A DNA stretch of 64,000 nucleotides from Gallionella sp. (GTDB taxonomy: Bacteria > Pseudomonadota > Gammaproteobacteria > Burkholderiales > Gallionellaceae), in NCBI GenBank assembly GCA_028687575.1, contig JAQTZW010000008.1, positions 62,001-126,000 of the forward strand, given 5' to 3'. Positions 1 through 8,357 of the stretch are shown here, piece after piece. Position 1 is the first letter of the stretch; the number at the start of each line of letters is the position of its first letter. The notes beneath the pieces were generated by a model. It was not told where the DNA came from and made no database searches. It saw only the letters and a list, made by a program, of their open reading frames with translations. Made by a program: the position numbers and the translations under genes.

Positions 1-126
1 GGTCTCCAGTGTGATCAGCGATTGTTCGGCGGCGACTGACTCGCCGGCGCTGACCAGCACTTCGATCACTGCCACGTCCTTGAATCCGCCGATGTCCGGC
101 ACTTTTACTTCGATAGTCTGGCTCAT
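1..126 (-). CDS. Lipoyl-domain protein, N-terminus of a 2-oxoacid dehydrogenase E2 (probably AceF), partial
   Basis: Reading leftward from an ATG at 126, 42 codons open with MSQTIEVKVPDIGGFKDV and continue into a lipoyl-domain fold, leaving the window before the lipoyl-lysine motif. A good ribosome site (GGAGAG) lies just upstream. This opening is typical of dihydrolipoamide acetyltransferase of pyruvate dehydrogenase, but betaproteobacterial dihydrolipoamide dehydrogenases can carry the same lipoyl domain, so the subunit is not certain. The rest of the gene is outside the window. Confidence 0.75.
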   Translation of the reverse strand, partial: MSQTIEVKVPDIGGFKDVAVIEVLVSAGESVAAEQSLITLET

Positions 127-146
127 GTTCTCTCCGTTTTTCAGCT

Positions 147-226
147 GTCATTCCCGCGAAGGCGGGAATCCAGCGGTTTTGTTCAAAATGCTTCTGATTC
201 TGGATTCCCGCCTTCGCGGGAATGAC
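147..226. repeat. Inverted pair of dRS3-like repeats
   Basis: A perfect 27-bp inverted repeat (147-173 and 200-226) separated by 26 bp. Each arm contains the pattern ATTCCC-N8-GGGAAT (150-169 and 204-223), the form of the dRS3 repeats known from Neisseria and common in other betaproteobacteria. It fills the gap between the E2 gene and the end of proA and would form a strong RNA hairpin. Confidence 0.8.
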
Positions 227-231
227 GATTT

Positions 232-1491
232 CTAAACCCTGATCTGCCCGCTGCCCAATACGATGAATTTCTGCGAGGTCAGCCCTTCGAGACCTACCGG
301 GCCGCGCGCGTGGATCTTGTCGGTGGAGATGCCGATCTCGGCGCCCAGCCCGTATTCGAAGCCGTCTGCGAAGCGCGTCGAGGCGTTCACCATCACGCTG
401 GCAGAATCCACCTCGCGCAAAAAGCGCATCGCACGGGAATAGTTCTCGGTAACGATGCTGTCGGTGTGCTGCGAGCTGTAAGTGCCGATATGTTCGATGG
501 CGGCATCCAGGTCGGCGACCACGCGCACGGCGAGGATGGCGGCGAGGTATTCGGTGCGCCAATCTTCCTCAGTGGCGGCAACCATCTGCGGCACGATGGC
601 GCGCGCCGCATCGTCGCCGCGCAGTTCTACACCCTTGTCCAGATAGATTTGGCACAGTGGCGGCAGCACCTCGGCGGCGACCTTGGCGTTCACCAGCAGC
701 GTCTCCATCGCGTTGCACACGCCGTAGCGGTGAGTCTTGGCGTTGTCGGCGATACGGATGGCCTTGGCAAGGTCGGCCTGGTCGTCGATGTAGACGTGGC
801 AGATGCCGTCCAGATGTTTTATGACCGGCACTTTGGCGTCACTGGAGATGCGCGCAATCAGGCTCTTGCCGCCGCGCGGCACGATCACGTCCACATAGTC
901 CTTCATGGTGATGAGTTCGCCCACGGCGGCGCGGTCGGTGGTGGCGACCACCTGCACGGCGCTGTCAGGCAATCCGGCGGCGCGCAATCCGGCATGCACG
1001 CAGGCGGCGATGGCCTGATTGGAATGGATGGCTTCCGAGCCGCCGCGCAGGATGGCGGCGTTGCCCGATTTCAGGCACAGCCCGGCGGCGTCTGCGGTGA
1101 CGTTGGGACGCGATTCGTAGATGATGCCGATGACACCCAGCGGCACGCGCATCTTGCCGACCTGTATGCCGGATGGACGGTAGCTCATGTCGCTGATCTC
1201 ACCGACCGGGTCGGCCAGTTGCGCGATTTGTAGCAGGCCTTCGGCCATCGCGTTGACGGTCTTGGCCGACAGCGTCAGGCGGTCTATCGAGGCATCATCC
1301 AGCCCGTTGGCGCGGGCGGCCTGCACATCCTTGGCATTGGCGGCCAGCAGTTGTGTTGATTGGGCTTGCAGCGCGGCGGCGATCTCGGTGAGCGCACGGT
1401 TCTTGGTGGCGGTGTCGGCTTGCGCCATCAGGCGCGCGGCGGCGCGAGCACTGATGCCGACCTGCTTCATGTATTGCTTGATGTCTTCCAT
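232..1491 (-). CDS. proA: Gamma-glutamyl phosphate reductase
   Basis: A 419-residue protein of the usual ProA length. It reduces L-glutamyl 5-phosphate to glutamate semialdehyde with NADPH in proline synthesis in the cytoplasm. It is an aldehyde-dehydrogenase-fold protein. Recognisable stretches are the central [19 protein letters not shown] block, the glycine-rich [15 protein letters not shown] segment and [20 protein letters not shown] near the C-terminus, which are highly conserved in ProA. The proB partner is not next to it. It faces trpC divergently across 89 bp. The start at 1491 lacks a clear Shine-Dalgarno; an internal ATG seven codons later is possible. Confidence 0.95.
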   Translation of the reverse strand: MEDIKQYMKQVGISARAAARLMAQADTATKNRALTEIAAALQAQSTQLLAANAKDVQAARANGLDDASIDRLTLSAKTVNAMAEGLLQIAQLADPVGEISDMSYRPSGIQVGKMRVPLGVIGIIYESRPNVTADAAGLCLKSGNAAILRGGSEAIHSNQAIAACVHAGLRAAGLPDSAVQVVATTDRAAVGELITMKDYVDVIVPRGGKSLIARISSDAKVPVIKHLDGICHVYIDDQADLAKAIRIADNAKTHRYGVCNAMETLLVNAKVAAEVLPPLCQIYLDKGVELRGDDAARAIVPQMVAATEEDWRTEYLAAILAVRVVADLDAAIEHIGTYSSQHTDSIVTENYSRAMRFLREVDSASVMVNASTRFADGFEYGLGAEIGISTDKIHARGPVGLEGLTSQKFIVLGSGQIRV

Positions 1492-1580
1492 GACGGTACA
1501 TAAGGATGCAAAAGGTCGGGCATTTTATCACCTTGATGCGCTAAAATGCGCGCCCCTCATATATATACAAGGACGCAGCC

Positions 1581-2378
1581 ATGTCCGACATCTTAAACAA
1601 GATACTCGCGGTGAAGGCGCAGGAAGTTGCTGCTGCACTGGTTGCTAAACCGCTCGCCGCAATGCGTGCCGAAGCGGAGCAGGCCGCGCCCGCGCGCGAT
1701 TTCGTCGGTGCGATACGTGCCAAGCTGGCAGCAGGATTGCCTGCGGTTATCGCCGAAATCAAGAAGGCTAGTCCCAGCAAAGGTGTGATACGCGCCGACT
1801 TTCGTCCTGCCGAGATCGCCGCCAGCTACGCGCAGCACGGTGCGGCCTGTCTGTCGGTGCTGACCGACGAGCAGTTCTTCCAGGGTTGCCCCGAGTACCT
1901 GCAACAGGCGCGTGCCGCATGCAGCCTGCCGGTGTTGCGCAAGGATTTCATGGTGGATGAGTACCAGATATATCAGGCGCGGGCGATGGGCGCGGACGCC
2001 ATCCTGCTGATCGCCGCAGCACTCGACTTGCCGCAGATGCAGTCCTTCGAGGCGCTGGCGCACGAGCTAGGGATGGCGGTGCTGGTGGAAGTGCACAATG
2101 GTGAAGAGGTGGAAGCTGCATTGCAGTTGACTACGCCACTGATCGGCGTGAACAACCGCAATCTGCGCACCTTTGAGGTCAGCCTGCAAACCACGCTGGA
2201 CTTGCTGCCACGCATTCAGGCTGCCGGCGCAGCGCGCATCGCTGTCACGGAGAGTGGTATTTTGGCAGCGGCAGACGTGCGCTTGATGCGCGATCATCAG
2301 GTCAATTGCTTCCTGGTTGGAGAGGCGTTCATGCGCGCCAGCGAACCGGGTGTGGCCTTGCAAAATGTGTTTCTGTAA
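1581..2378 (+). CDS. trpC: Indole-3-glycerol phosphate synthase
   Basis: A 265-residue (beta/alpha)8 enzyme that closes carboxyphenylamino-deoxyribulose phosphate to indole-3-glycerol phosphate in tryptophan synthesis. Family marks are [16 protein letters not shown] (catalytic Lys and phosphate loop), the [22 protein letters not shown] block, [13 protein letters not shown] and VTESGI near the end. It stands alone here, away from other trp genes, and is followed by a 182-bp gap holding the porin promoter region. The start is preceded by AAGGA at about 1570. Confidence 0.96.
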   Translation: MSDILNKILAVKAQEVAAALVAKPLAAMRAEAEQAAPARDFVGAIRAKLAAGLPAVIAEIKKASPSKGVIRADFRPAEIAASYAQHGAACLSVLTDEQFFQGCPEYLQQARAACSLPVLRKDFMVDEYQIYQARAMGADAILLIAAALDLPQMQSFEALAHELGMAVLVEVHNGEEVEAALQLTTPLIGVNNRNLRTFEVSLQTTLDLLPRIQAAGAARIAVTESGILAAADVRLMRDHQVNCFLVGEAFMRASEPGVALQNVFL

Positions 2379-2394
2379 GTGAGTTGTAAGGCTT

Positions 2395-2410
2395 GTTGCA
2401 AAAAAGCAAC
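2395..2410. promoter_or_regulatory. GTTGC-A6-GCAAC palindrome upstream of the porin
   Basis: A 16-bp inverted repeat (5-bp arms GTTGC/GCAAC around six A) 150 bp before the porin start. The same layout (GTTGCAAAAATGCAAC) occurs at 4650-4665, 111 bp before the cyc2-like start. It may be a binding site shared by two strongly expressed outer-membrane genes. This is inference from the repeat alone. Confidence 0.35.
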
Positions 2411-2447
2411 AGTTTGTTAAGGTTTTGTTAAACAATCGTTTCATCTA

Positions 2448-2475
2448 TTGCGCCAACTAATTCAATCAGGATAAT
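2448..2475 (+). promoter_or_regulatory. Possible sigma-70 promoter of the porin gene
   Basis: TTGCGC (2448-2453), a 16-bp spacer and GATAAT (2470-2475) about 85 bp before the porin start. The -10 box is good and the -35 box weak. No experimental support. Confidence 0.35.
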
Positions 2476-2560
2476 CCGCTTCCGAAGTCAACTTGCTTCA
2501 GATTCACCTTAGCCGGCAGCCAGTGTTGCCGACTTTAAAATCAAACTTTAGGAGTTTCAA

Positions 2561-3625
2561 ATGCAAAAGAAAATCATCGCTCTGGCTATCGCCTCTGCCC
2601 TGGTATCCCCAGCAGCTTTCGCTGCGACTAGCAATATCGACGTATACGGCAAACTGTTTGCTGACTTCGAAGGCGTAAAGAGCAGCAACGTTGGCGCTGG
2701 CGTGTCCAATAGCCTGAACCGCGTTTCCACCAACGCTTCCCGCATTGGCGTTAAAGGTACTGAAGACCTGGGCGACAACCTGAAGGCGGTTTACCAGTTC
2801 GAAGTTCAGGTTGACCTGAACGGCAACGCCGGTAACGGTTTTGGTAACGGCACACGTAACAGCCATGTTGGCCTGCAAGGCGACTTCGGTACGGCTGCTA
2901 TCGGTGTTTGGGATAGCCCCTACAAGCTGAGCCACAACAAGGTTGAGTTGTTCGACAACACCACCTTCGGTTCCGCTATCAACGTGCTGGGTCGTGTTAA
3001 CGGCGGTTTGAACTTCAATAACCGTCTGGCTAACTCCGTAACCTACGAAACACCGAACATGAACGGCTTCCAGGCTCAGTTCGCCTACGGCACCGACAAC
3101 ACTAAAACCAACGTAAAGAACGCTTCCGTGGTTTCGATGAACGCATCCTATGAGAACGACATGTTCTACGCAGCCTATGGCTACGAAGCGTTCAAGGACA
3201 CCAATCTGGCCAACGCTGTTCTGGCTGGCAACAAAGCTGACGGTAACCGTGTGGTTGGCGCATTCAAGTTCGAAGGCGGTCAAGTTGGCCTGACTTACGA
3301 GCGTCTGAATGGTACGACTGCTGGCGTAAATGCTGCGCGTACAGCATGGGAATTGTCCGGTAAGTATGCTGTAGGTTCCAACAACTTCGGCCTGTCCTAC
3401 ACCAAGGCTGGCAACGTTGGCGGCGTGGCTGCAACTGATGCGAAACAGTTGTCCCTGCGTTACGGTTACAGCTTCTCCAAGCGCACAGAACTGTATGCAA
3501 TGTACACAGACCTGTCCAACGGCACAGCGGCTAACTACAACTTCAACGGCGGTACCGCTGTTGCTGGTTCCGTTGCTGGTGCCAAGCTGTCTGGCTGGGG
3601 TTTGGGCTTGATCCACTCTTTCTGA
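2561..3625 (+). CDS. Outer-membrane general porin (Gram-negative porin family)
   Basis: A 354-residue protein with an N-terminal signal peptide (MQKKIIALAIASALVSPAAFA, cleavage after AFA) and then SNIDVYGKLFADFE, the typical first strand of betaproteobacterial trimeric porins. The remainder alternates polar and aromatic residues with glycine-rich turns and ends in IHSF, with the terminal phenylalanine used by the BAM machinery. It should allow passive diffusion of small solutes. Codon choice (GCT, GGT, AAC, CTG) differs from neighbouring metabolic genes and fits strong expression. Ribosome site AGGAG at about 2549. Single-gene unit closed by the terminator at 3726. Confidence 0.93.
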   Translation: MQKKIIALAIASALVSPAAFAATSNIDVYGKLFADFEGVKSSNVGAGVSNSLNRVSTNASRIGVKGTEDLGDNLKAVYQFEVQVDLNGNAGNGFGNGTRNSHVGLQGDFGTAAIGVWDSPYKLSHNKVELFDNTTFGSAINVLGRVNGGLNFNNRLANSVTYETPNMNGFQAQFAYGTDNTKTNVKNASVVSMNASYENDMFYAAYGYEAFKDTNLANAVLAGNKADGNRVVGAFKFEGGQVGLTYERLNGTTAGVNAARTAWELSGKYAVGSNNFGLSYTKAGNVGGVAATDAKQLSLRYGYSFSKRTELYAMYTDLSNGTAANYNFNGGTAVAGSVAGAKLSGWGLGLIHSF

Positions 3626-3725
3626 TGAAGCAACTGGCCATTCGACTAGGCTGCAAAATACCGCAGCCAAGTCGCTGGTCATAATCATTAGGCACCCTTC
3701 CGGGTGCGGCATGATCTAAAATTAA

Positions 3726-3751
3726 ACGGGCACCTTCGGGTGCCCGTTTTT
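3726..3751 (+). terminator. Rho-independent terminator after the porin
   Basis: A 9-bp stem ACGGGCACC / GGTGCCCGT with a TTCG tetraloop, followed by a run of T. A weaker copy-like hairpin (GGCACCCTTCCGGGTGC) precedes it at about 3691-3707. Confidence 0.9.
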
Positions 3752-3814
3752 CATTGACGCGCCGGAGTGAATTCTCTACATTGCGCGCACCATATAAATC
3801 AGGGGGGGGCTGTC

Positions 3815-4441
3815 ATGTTGAATCTGGATCGTTTGATTGTCGAGTTTGATAAGGGTTTGCGTACTTTGTTTAGCGAAGCGCACAGCGTGCGACCTTATCC
3901 CGATGCAGATATACAGGATGCGCCGCTGGATGAGGCTGAGAAAAAGCGTGCAGCCGCGCTGATGCGCGTCAATCACAGTGGTGAGATCTGCGCGCAGGCT
4001 TTATATCAGGGGCAAGCGATCACGGCGCGCGACCCGCTGGTGCAGCAGAAGTTGCGGTGGGCAGCGCAGGAGGAGACTGAACATCTGGCTTGGACGGCTA
4101 AACGGGTGCATGAGCTGGGTAGTCATCTGAGTGTGCTCAATCCATTCTGGTATACCAGTTCGCTGGCGATAGGTGCTTTCGCCGGATTGTTGGGTGATAA
4201 GTGGAATCTGGGCTTTCTTTCCGAGACCGAGCAGCAGGTAGGGGCACACTTGCAAAGCCATCTGAGTAAGTTGCCAGTGCAGGACGAGAAAAGCCGCGCC
4301 ATCGTCAAGCAGATGTACATCGACGAGATCGGACATTCAGACATGGCGATCGAACTGGGCGGTGCGCCATTGCCCCTGCCGGTGCAAGGGCTGATGAAGT
4401 TGAATGGCAAGGTGATGACCCATACGGCGTATTGGGTATGA
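3815..4441 (+). CDS. coq7: Demethoxyubiquinone hydroxylase (COQ7 family)
   Basis: A 208-residue di-iron monooxygenase that hydroxylates demethoxyubiquinone in ubiquinone synthesis. The iron-binding pattern is visible: RVNHSGEICAQALYQG, then EETEHLAW, and near the end DEIGHSDMA, giving the E...ExxH...ExxH set of the Coq7 family. The ATG at 3815 is chosen because a G-rich ribosome site (AGGGGGGGG, from 3801) lies just upstream and MLNLDRLIVEFDKGLRTLF is the usual start of the family; an upstream GTG/ATG extension has no such signal. It supplies the quinone used by the ACIII encoded further along. Confidence 0.95.
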   Translation: MLNLDRLIVEFDKGLRTLFSEAHSVRPYPDADIQDAPLDEAEKKRAAALMRVNHSGEICAQALYQGQAITARDPLVQQKLRWAAQEETEHLAWTAKRVHELGSHLSVLNPFWYTSSLAIGAFAGLLGDKWNLGFLSETEQQVGAHLQSHLSKLPVQDEKSRAIVKQMYIDEIGHSDMAIELGGAPLPLPVQGLMKLNGKVMTHTAYWV

Positions 4442-4483
4442 CGCAGCAGGAAATGGGGGGCATTCCATTTTCCTGCAAAACTA

Positions 4484-4620
4484 AACCCCCTCCAACTCCC
4501 CCTTGACAGGGGGAGAGCCGAGCGATGAAGTTTTTCGGTTTCGGCAACATCTATCCATAAGCTTTCCCATAGCCGAGTCGGCTCCTCCCCTGTCAAGGGG
4601 AGGGCGGGAGGGGTTGGGTT
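4484..4620. repeat. Inverted-repeat element A, copy 1 (intergenic)
   Basis: Imperfect arms of about 38-43 bp (4484-4521 and 4578-4620) built around CCCCTTGACAGGGG, with C-rich outer parts. They enclose about 56 bp. It takes up most of the 335-bp gap between coq7 and the cyc2-like gene. A related element lies at 6267-6437. REP/MITE-like; I know no name for it. Confidence 0.65.
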
Positions 4621-4649
4621 TTTTTATATGGGGCGGTGGAAAATCGTTT

Positions 4650-4665
4650 GTTGCAAAAATGCAAC
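4650..4665. promoter_or_regulatory. GTTGCA-A4-TGCAAC palindrome upstream of the cyc2-like gene
   Basis: A perfect 6-bp-arm inverted repeat, matching in layout the site at 2395-2410 before the porin. It lies 18 bp upstream of the -35 box of the likely promoter, where an activator could sit. Confidence 0.4.
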
Positions 4666-4682
4666 ATTCTCGTCACAAGTTT

Positions 4683-4710
4683 TTGACACCGCCTGCCGCA
4701 CTTCGATAAA
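4683..4710 (+). promoter_or_regulatory. Likely sigma-70 promoter of the cyc2-like gene
   Basis: TTGACA (4683-4688), a 16-bp spacer and GATAAA (4705-4710), about 66 bp before the start codon. The -35 box is the full consensus. Confidence 0.5.
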
Positions 4711-4776
4711 GTGCGCACCTAGTGAAGGCAGGGAGGTCTTGCAATCACTTCAAATTTTAACCAAAGGACTGCAATT

Positions 4777-6036
4777 ATGAAAAAAATCGTTCTCTCTATC
4801 GCCGCTGTGATGGCTGCTGCATCTTTCGCTCCTGAAGCGTCTGCTGTTCCAGTTTTTGCACGTCAAACTGGCATGGCTTGCTCCGCTTGCCACTTCCAAC
4901 ACTTCCCACTGCTGAATGGCTTTGGTCGTGCATTCAAATCCGCTGGCTTCACAATGATGGGCGCTCAGGAAAAAGTTGAAGGTGAACACCTGTCCATCCC
5001 AGCAATGCTGAACTTCGGCGTTTTGACAACAACTGGTTACGACACAGTTAGCGGTTCTACAGCTAACCTGAAGGGTGGTAACAAGGCTTGGTTCGTTCCT
5101 GGTTCCGGCGGTGAGTTGTCCCTGTTCATGGGCGGTCGTATCTCTGAATTCGCTGGCTTCCTGACAGAAACCGGTCTGGGCGCTGCTGCTGCTACTGGCG
5201 CTGCCAAGATCGCTCTGATGTTCCCAGTTGGTGAGTCTCACGTTGGTGTTGTTGCTCACACCAGCAATGGTCAAGGCGTTGCTTACAGCTACGAAACACT
5301 GAACACCGGTGCTGTAAACACCCACAAGATGACTGCTCTGAACGGTAACAACCAAGGCGCTGCTGTAACTAACGTCAACGGTGGTCACACTGGCGTTTAC
5401 TCCGCAGCTCAGTTCCTGGGTACAAACACAGCCGCAACTGGTCTGTCTTTCGTTGCTTCCAACGACAACCTGGGCTTCATCAACATCGGCAAGTATGACT
5501 TGGCTGGCGTAGGTACAGCGACTGCTGGCTCCCTGCCACTGACATACGTTCGTATCGCTGGTATGTTCGAAGCGGCTGGTTTTGAAATGGCTGCTGGTGT
5601 TCAGTCCTTCAGCGGCACAAGCCAAGTTGGTATCAACGCACAAGCTAAAGCAACTGTAGTTGACTTCCAGGCTCAAGGCGAAGTTTCCGGTATGGGTCTG
5701 GGTGTTTACGCTTCCTACGGTTCTGCTCCAGCAGTATTCGGCGGTACCAACGCATTCAACGCACGTAACCTGCAAACACGCAGCTCCTTCAACATCGGTG
5801 CTGAACTGGGTGTAATCCCAGGTGTTTCCACACTGCAACTGGCTTACCGTTCCGGTAAGAGCGGTGGTGCAGTTGGTGCTGACACCGACAACGCATTCCA
5901 AGTTGGCGCAACATACGAACTGGCACAAAACGTTGAGTTGAGCCTGACTCACACTAGCCAGTCCGGTTCCGCATGGGCTGTTGCTGCACCAGTTGGTAAG
6001 AGCATGACCAACCTGATGATGGAAGCACTGTTCTAA
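4777..6036 (+). CDS. cyc2: Cyc2-like fused monoheme cytochrome-porin (putative outer-membrane Fe(II) oxidase)
   Basis: A 419-residue exported protein. Residues 1-23 form a signal peptide. Residues 24-39 read VPVFARQTGMACSACH, with heme cysteines C35 and C38 and ligand H39, followed by FPLL. AxPxFARQTGxxCxxCH followed by PxL is, as I recall it, the signature of neutrophilic Cyc2 iron oxidases. There is no second heme motif. The remaining ~370 residues alternate short amphipathic strands and glycine-rich turns, as in a beta-barrel, and end in EALF with a terminal Phe. Length fits Cyc2 (about 400-550). Codon use is extreme (GCT, GGT, ACA, CCA) and unlike neighbours, which suggests very high expression. 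Ribosome site AAAGGA at 4763. Single-gene unit with its own promoter and terminator. A non-iron role of a related cytochrome-porin cannot be excluded. Confidence 0.82.
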   Translation: MKKIVLSIAAVMAAASFAPEASAVPVFARQTGMACSACHFQHFPLLNGFGRAFKSAGFTMMGAQEKVEGEHLSIPAMLNFGVLTTTGYDTVSGSTANLKGGNKAWFVPGSGGELSLFMGGRISEFAGFLTETGLGAAAATGAAKIALMFPVGESHVGVVAHTSNGQGVAYSYETLNTGAVNTHKMTALNGNNQGAAVTNVNGGHTGVYSAAQFLGTNTAATGLSFVASNDNLGFINIGKYDLAGVGTATAGSLPLTYVRIAGMFEAAGFEMAAGVQSFSGTSQVGINAQAKATVVDFQAQGEVSGMGLGVYASYGSAPAVFGGTNAFNARNLQTRSSFNIGAELGVIPGVSTLQLAYRSGKSGGAVGADTDNAFQVGATYELAQNVELSLTHTSQSGSAWAVAAPVGKSMTNLMMEALF

Positions 6037-6103
6037 GCTAAGGCTTAAAGCAAGGCTTGCATGTGACTGGCTGAATTTCAGTCAGTCCATCAGCAAAAGT
6101 AGT

Positions 6104-6143
6104 AAAAGCAAAAAGGGAGACGAAAGTCTCCCTTTTTGCTTTT
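6104..6143. terminator. Strong terminator after the cyc2-like gene
   Basis: A perfect 18-bp stem (6104-6121 and 6126-6143) with a GAAA tetraloop and T-rich 3' arm. The A-rich 5' arm could make it work in both directions. Confidence 0.92.
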
Positions 6144-6220
6144 GGCGTGTCGTTCCTGTACAAAATACAACGCCTCAGAATGCTTTGCATCATTTGAGTT
6201 TTACCCTGTTCTATTGTTCA

Positions 6221-6270
6221 CCAAACCAAACCAAACCAAACCAAACCAAACCAAACCAAACCAAACCAAA
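6221..6270. repeat. (CCAAA)10 tandem repeat
   Basis: Ten exact copies of the pentamer CCAAA directly before inverted-repeat element A copy 2, in the 593-bp gap between the cyc2-like gene and hisC. No gene is placed here, although both strands stay open in places because of the repeat. A degenerate CCAA/CCAAA tract recurs at 13295-13326. Confidence 0.95.
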
Positions 6271-6437
6271 CCCCTCCCGGCCTCCCCTTGTCAGGGGGGG
6301 CAGATTCGGCATCCCATCCTCAGGTAGGGCGGACCCGAGTTTCCGTTGTCGTGGAGGGTTGGGTTTGGTTTTCTCGCGTCACGGAGCAGATTGGGCTCTC
6401 CCCCTGACAAGGGGGAGTTGGAGGGGGTTCGGTTTTT
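6267..6437. repeat. Inverted-repeat element A, copy 2 (intergenic)
   Basis: Left arm about 6267-6305 (C-rich, with CCCCTTGTCAGGGG) and right arm about 6396-6437 (CCCCCTGACAAGGGGG followed by GTTGGAGGGGGTT), around roughly 90 bp. The arms match those of the element at 4484-4620 in sequence and order, so the two belong to one repeat family flanking the cyc2-like gene. The remaining 190 bp to hisC show no clear feature. Confidence 0.6.
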
Positions 6438-6629
6438 GTGCCTTAAGCTGAATTCTCACGCATCTCCGAGTGAGCATGATCTACCAGTTAATGTTTTGGC
6501 ATTCACGTTAATTACGCCAAGTCGCTGGTTTTTCGGGGTATATGGTTTTTTCACCTGCATTTTGCGCAAGCGGCGAAAAGCTGTGATAAGCTTCGGGCCA
6601 TGTTACAACTCACCCCCTAGTCGTTCTCT

Positions 6630-7709
6630 ATGTCACCCGTTTCCCCGCTGGTTCAACGTCTGGTTCGTCCCGAGATTCAAGCGCTGCATGCCTACCACGT
6701 TCCGGATAGTCGGGGCTTCATCAAGCTGGATGCGATGGAGAATCCTTATCCGCTGCCGCAAGGCCTGCGCGATGAGATCGCCACGCTGGTCTCTGCCGCC
6801 CCCATCAATCTGTATCCCGACCCCAGTCCCGCTGCGCTGAAGCGCAAGATCGCCGAGTTGTTGTCGTTGCCTGAGGGGATGGAGGTGTTGCTGGGTAACG
6901 GTTCGGATGAGCTGATCCAGTTGCTGGCGCTGGCAGTCAACCAGCCCGGTGCGACGCTGCTGGCGGTGGAGCCTTCTTTTGTGATGTATCGCATGATCGC
7001 CACTTTCATCGGCATGCGTTATGTCGGCGTGCCGCTGCGCGACGATTTTTCGCTGGACTTGTCTGCCACGCTGGAGGCCATCAGGCGCGAACAGCCGGCG
7101 CTGGTGTTCTTGGCATATCCGAACAATCCCACCGGCAACTTGTTCTCCGCCGACGAAGTGCATCAGATTATCGTGGCCTCCCCCGGTCTGGTGGTGGTGG
7201 ACGAGGCCTATTACGCCTTTGCCAGCGACAGCTTTGTGCCACATCTGGCGCGCTACCCCAATCTGTTGGTGATGCGGACTTTCTCCAAGCTGGGGATGGC
7301 GGGGCTGCGGCTGGGATTTCTGGCTGGCAGCAGCGACTGGCTGCAGCAGTTGGACAAGCTGCGTTTGCCGTATAATGTCGGCGTTTTGCCACAGTTGGTG
7401 GCGGGTAAGCTTCTCGAACATCACGAGGTGCTGCTGGCACAGGCCGCACAGATCAAGTTTGATAGAGTAAAACTGTTTGATCGCTTGAGTCGCATCGCGG
7501 GTGTGCAGGTCTATGCCAGCGAGGCCAATTTCCTGTTGTTCAGGATCGAGAATGCGACGGCGGTGTTCAACGGGCTGAAGCAGCGCGGCATATTGATAAA
7601 GAATCTGAATGGCGGTCATCCGATGCTGACAGACTGCCTGCGCGTGACGGTGGGTGCGCCGGACGAGAATGATAGATTCATTGCCGCACTACAGGAAATT
7701 GTCGCTTAG
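6630..7709 (+). CDS. hisC: Histidinol-phosphate aminotransferase
   Basis: A 359-residue PLP-dependent class I/II aminotransferase that converts imidazole-acetol phosphate to histidinol phosphate. Landmarks are [12 protein letters not shown] near the start, the [11 protein letters not shown] cofactor-binding turn, [19 protein letters not shown] and the PLP-lysine region [14 protein letters not shown]. First gene of a co-directional his cluster (hisCBHAFIE). hisG and hisD, which commonly precede it in betaproteobacteria, are not here. 56 bp separate it from hisB. No strong ribosome site is visible before the ATG. Confidence 0.97.
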   Translation: MSPVSPLVQRLVRPEIQALHAYHVPDSRGFIKLDAMENPYPLPQGLRDEIATLVSAAPINLYPDPSPAALKRKIAELLSLPEGMEVLLGNGSDELIQLLALAVNQPGATLLAVEPSFVMYRMIATFIGMRYVGVPLRDDFSLDLSATLEAIRREQPALVFLAYPNNPTGNLFSADEVHQIIVASPGLVVVDEAYYAFASDSFVPHLARYPNLLVMRTFSKLGMAGLRLGFLAGSSDWLQQLDKLRLPYNVGVLPQLVAGKLLEHHEVLLAQAAQIKFDRVKLFDRLSRIAGVQVYASEANFLLFRIENATAVFNGLKQRGILIKNLNGGHPMLTDCLRVTVGAPDENDRFIAALQEIVA

Positions 7710-7765
7710 CCGATAAGACGAATGCAAATTGCCGGTACTCATTTTGTTGTTAGACAAGGAAAATC

Positions 7766-8353
7766 ATGCGTAGCGCGAAGGTCACACGCAACACACTGGA
7801 AACCCAGATCAGTATCGAGCTGAATCTGGACGGCACCGGCAAGTCGAGTTTCGAGACTGGCTTGCCGTTCCTCGATCACATGCTGGATCAGGTGGCGCGC
7901 CACGGTCTGATAGACATCTGCATCGCGGCTAAAGGCGATCTGCACATAGACGCGCATCACACGGTCGAGGATATCGGCATCACGCTGGGGCAGGCATTCG
8001 CTAAAGCCGCCGGCGACAAGAAGGGCTTGACGCGTTATGGTCATGCTTATGTGCCGCTGGACGAGGCGCTGTCGCGCGTGGTGCTGGACTTGTCAGGTCG
8101 TCCGGGGCTGGCATTCAATTGCGAATTCACTCGTGCCACGATAGGCGAGTTCGATGTGGACTTGTTTCACGAATTTTTTCAGGGCTTCGTCAATCACGCG
8201 CTGGTCACGTTGCATATAGACAATCTGGCCGGCAAGAATGCGCATCATCAGGCCGAGACGATCTTCAAGGCGTTCGGTCGCGCACTTCGCATGGCGCTGA
8301 CGGCTGATCCACGCATGGCCGGGATGATGCCTTCCACTAAAGGGTCGCTGTAA
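7766..8353 (+). CDS. hisB: Imidazoleglycerol-phosphate dehydratase
   Basis: A 195-residue monofunctional HisB that dehydrates imidazole-glycerol phosphate to imidazole-acetol phosphate. The two metal-binding motifs HHTVED and [15 protein letters not shown] are present, along with FLDHMLDQ and [10 protein letters not shown]. It lacks the N-terminal phosphatase half of the enterobacterial bifunctional enzyme, which is normal for this class. Ribosome site AAGGAAA precedes the ATG. The stop is 4 bp from hisH. Confidence 0.97.
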   Translation: MRSAKVTRNTLETQISIELNLDGTGKSSFETGLPFLDHMLDQVARHGLIDICIAAKGDLHIDAHHTVEDIGITLGQAFAKAAGDKKGLTRYGHAYVPLDEALSRVVLDLSGRPGLAFNCEFTRATIGEFDVDLFHEFFQGFVNHALVTLHIDNLAGKNAHHQAETIFKAFGRALRMALTADPRMAGMMPSTKGSL

Positions 8354-8357
8354 AACC

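Noticed and set aside
310..1233. Long open frame (307 codons) on the + strand opposite proA
   Set aside because: It is antisense to a clear ProA, with no ribosome site and low-complexity His/Gly/Asp-rich sequence typical of an antisense shadow.
2504..3712. 402-codon frame opposite the porin, and a similar 400-codon frame at 4750-5952 opposite the cyc2-like gene
   Set aside because: Both result from the strong codon bias of the real genes, which removes stops from the antisense strand; Ser/Thr/Val/Cys-rich with no motif.
6136..6451. Short proteins with KPNQT repeats
   Set aside because: Made by translating the (CCAAA)10 tract; no ribosome site and no conserved sequence.
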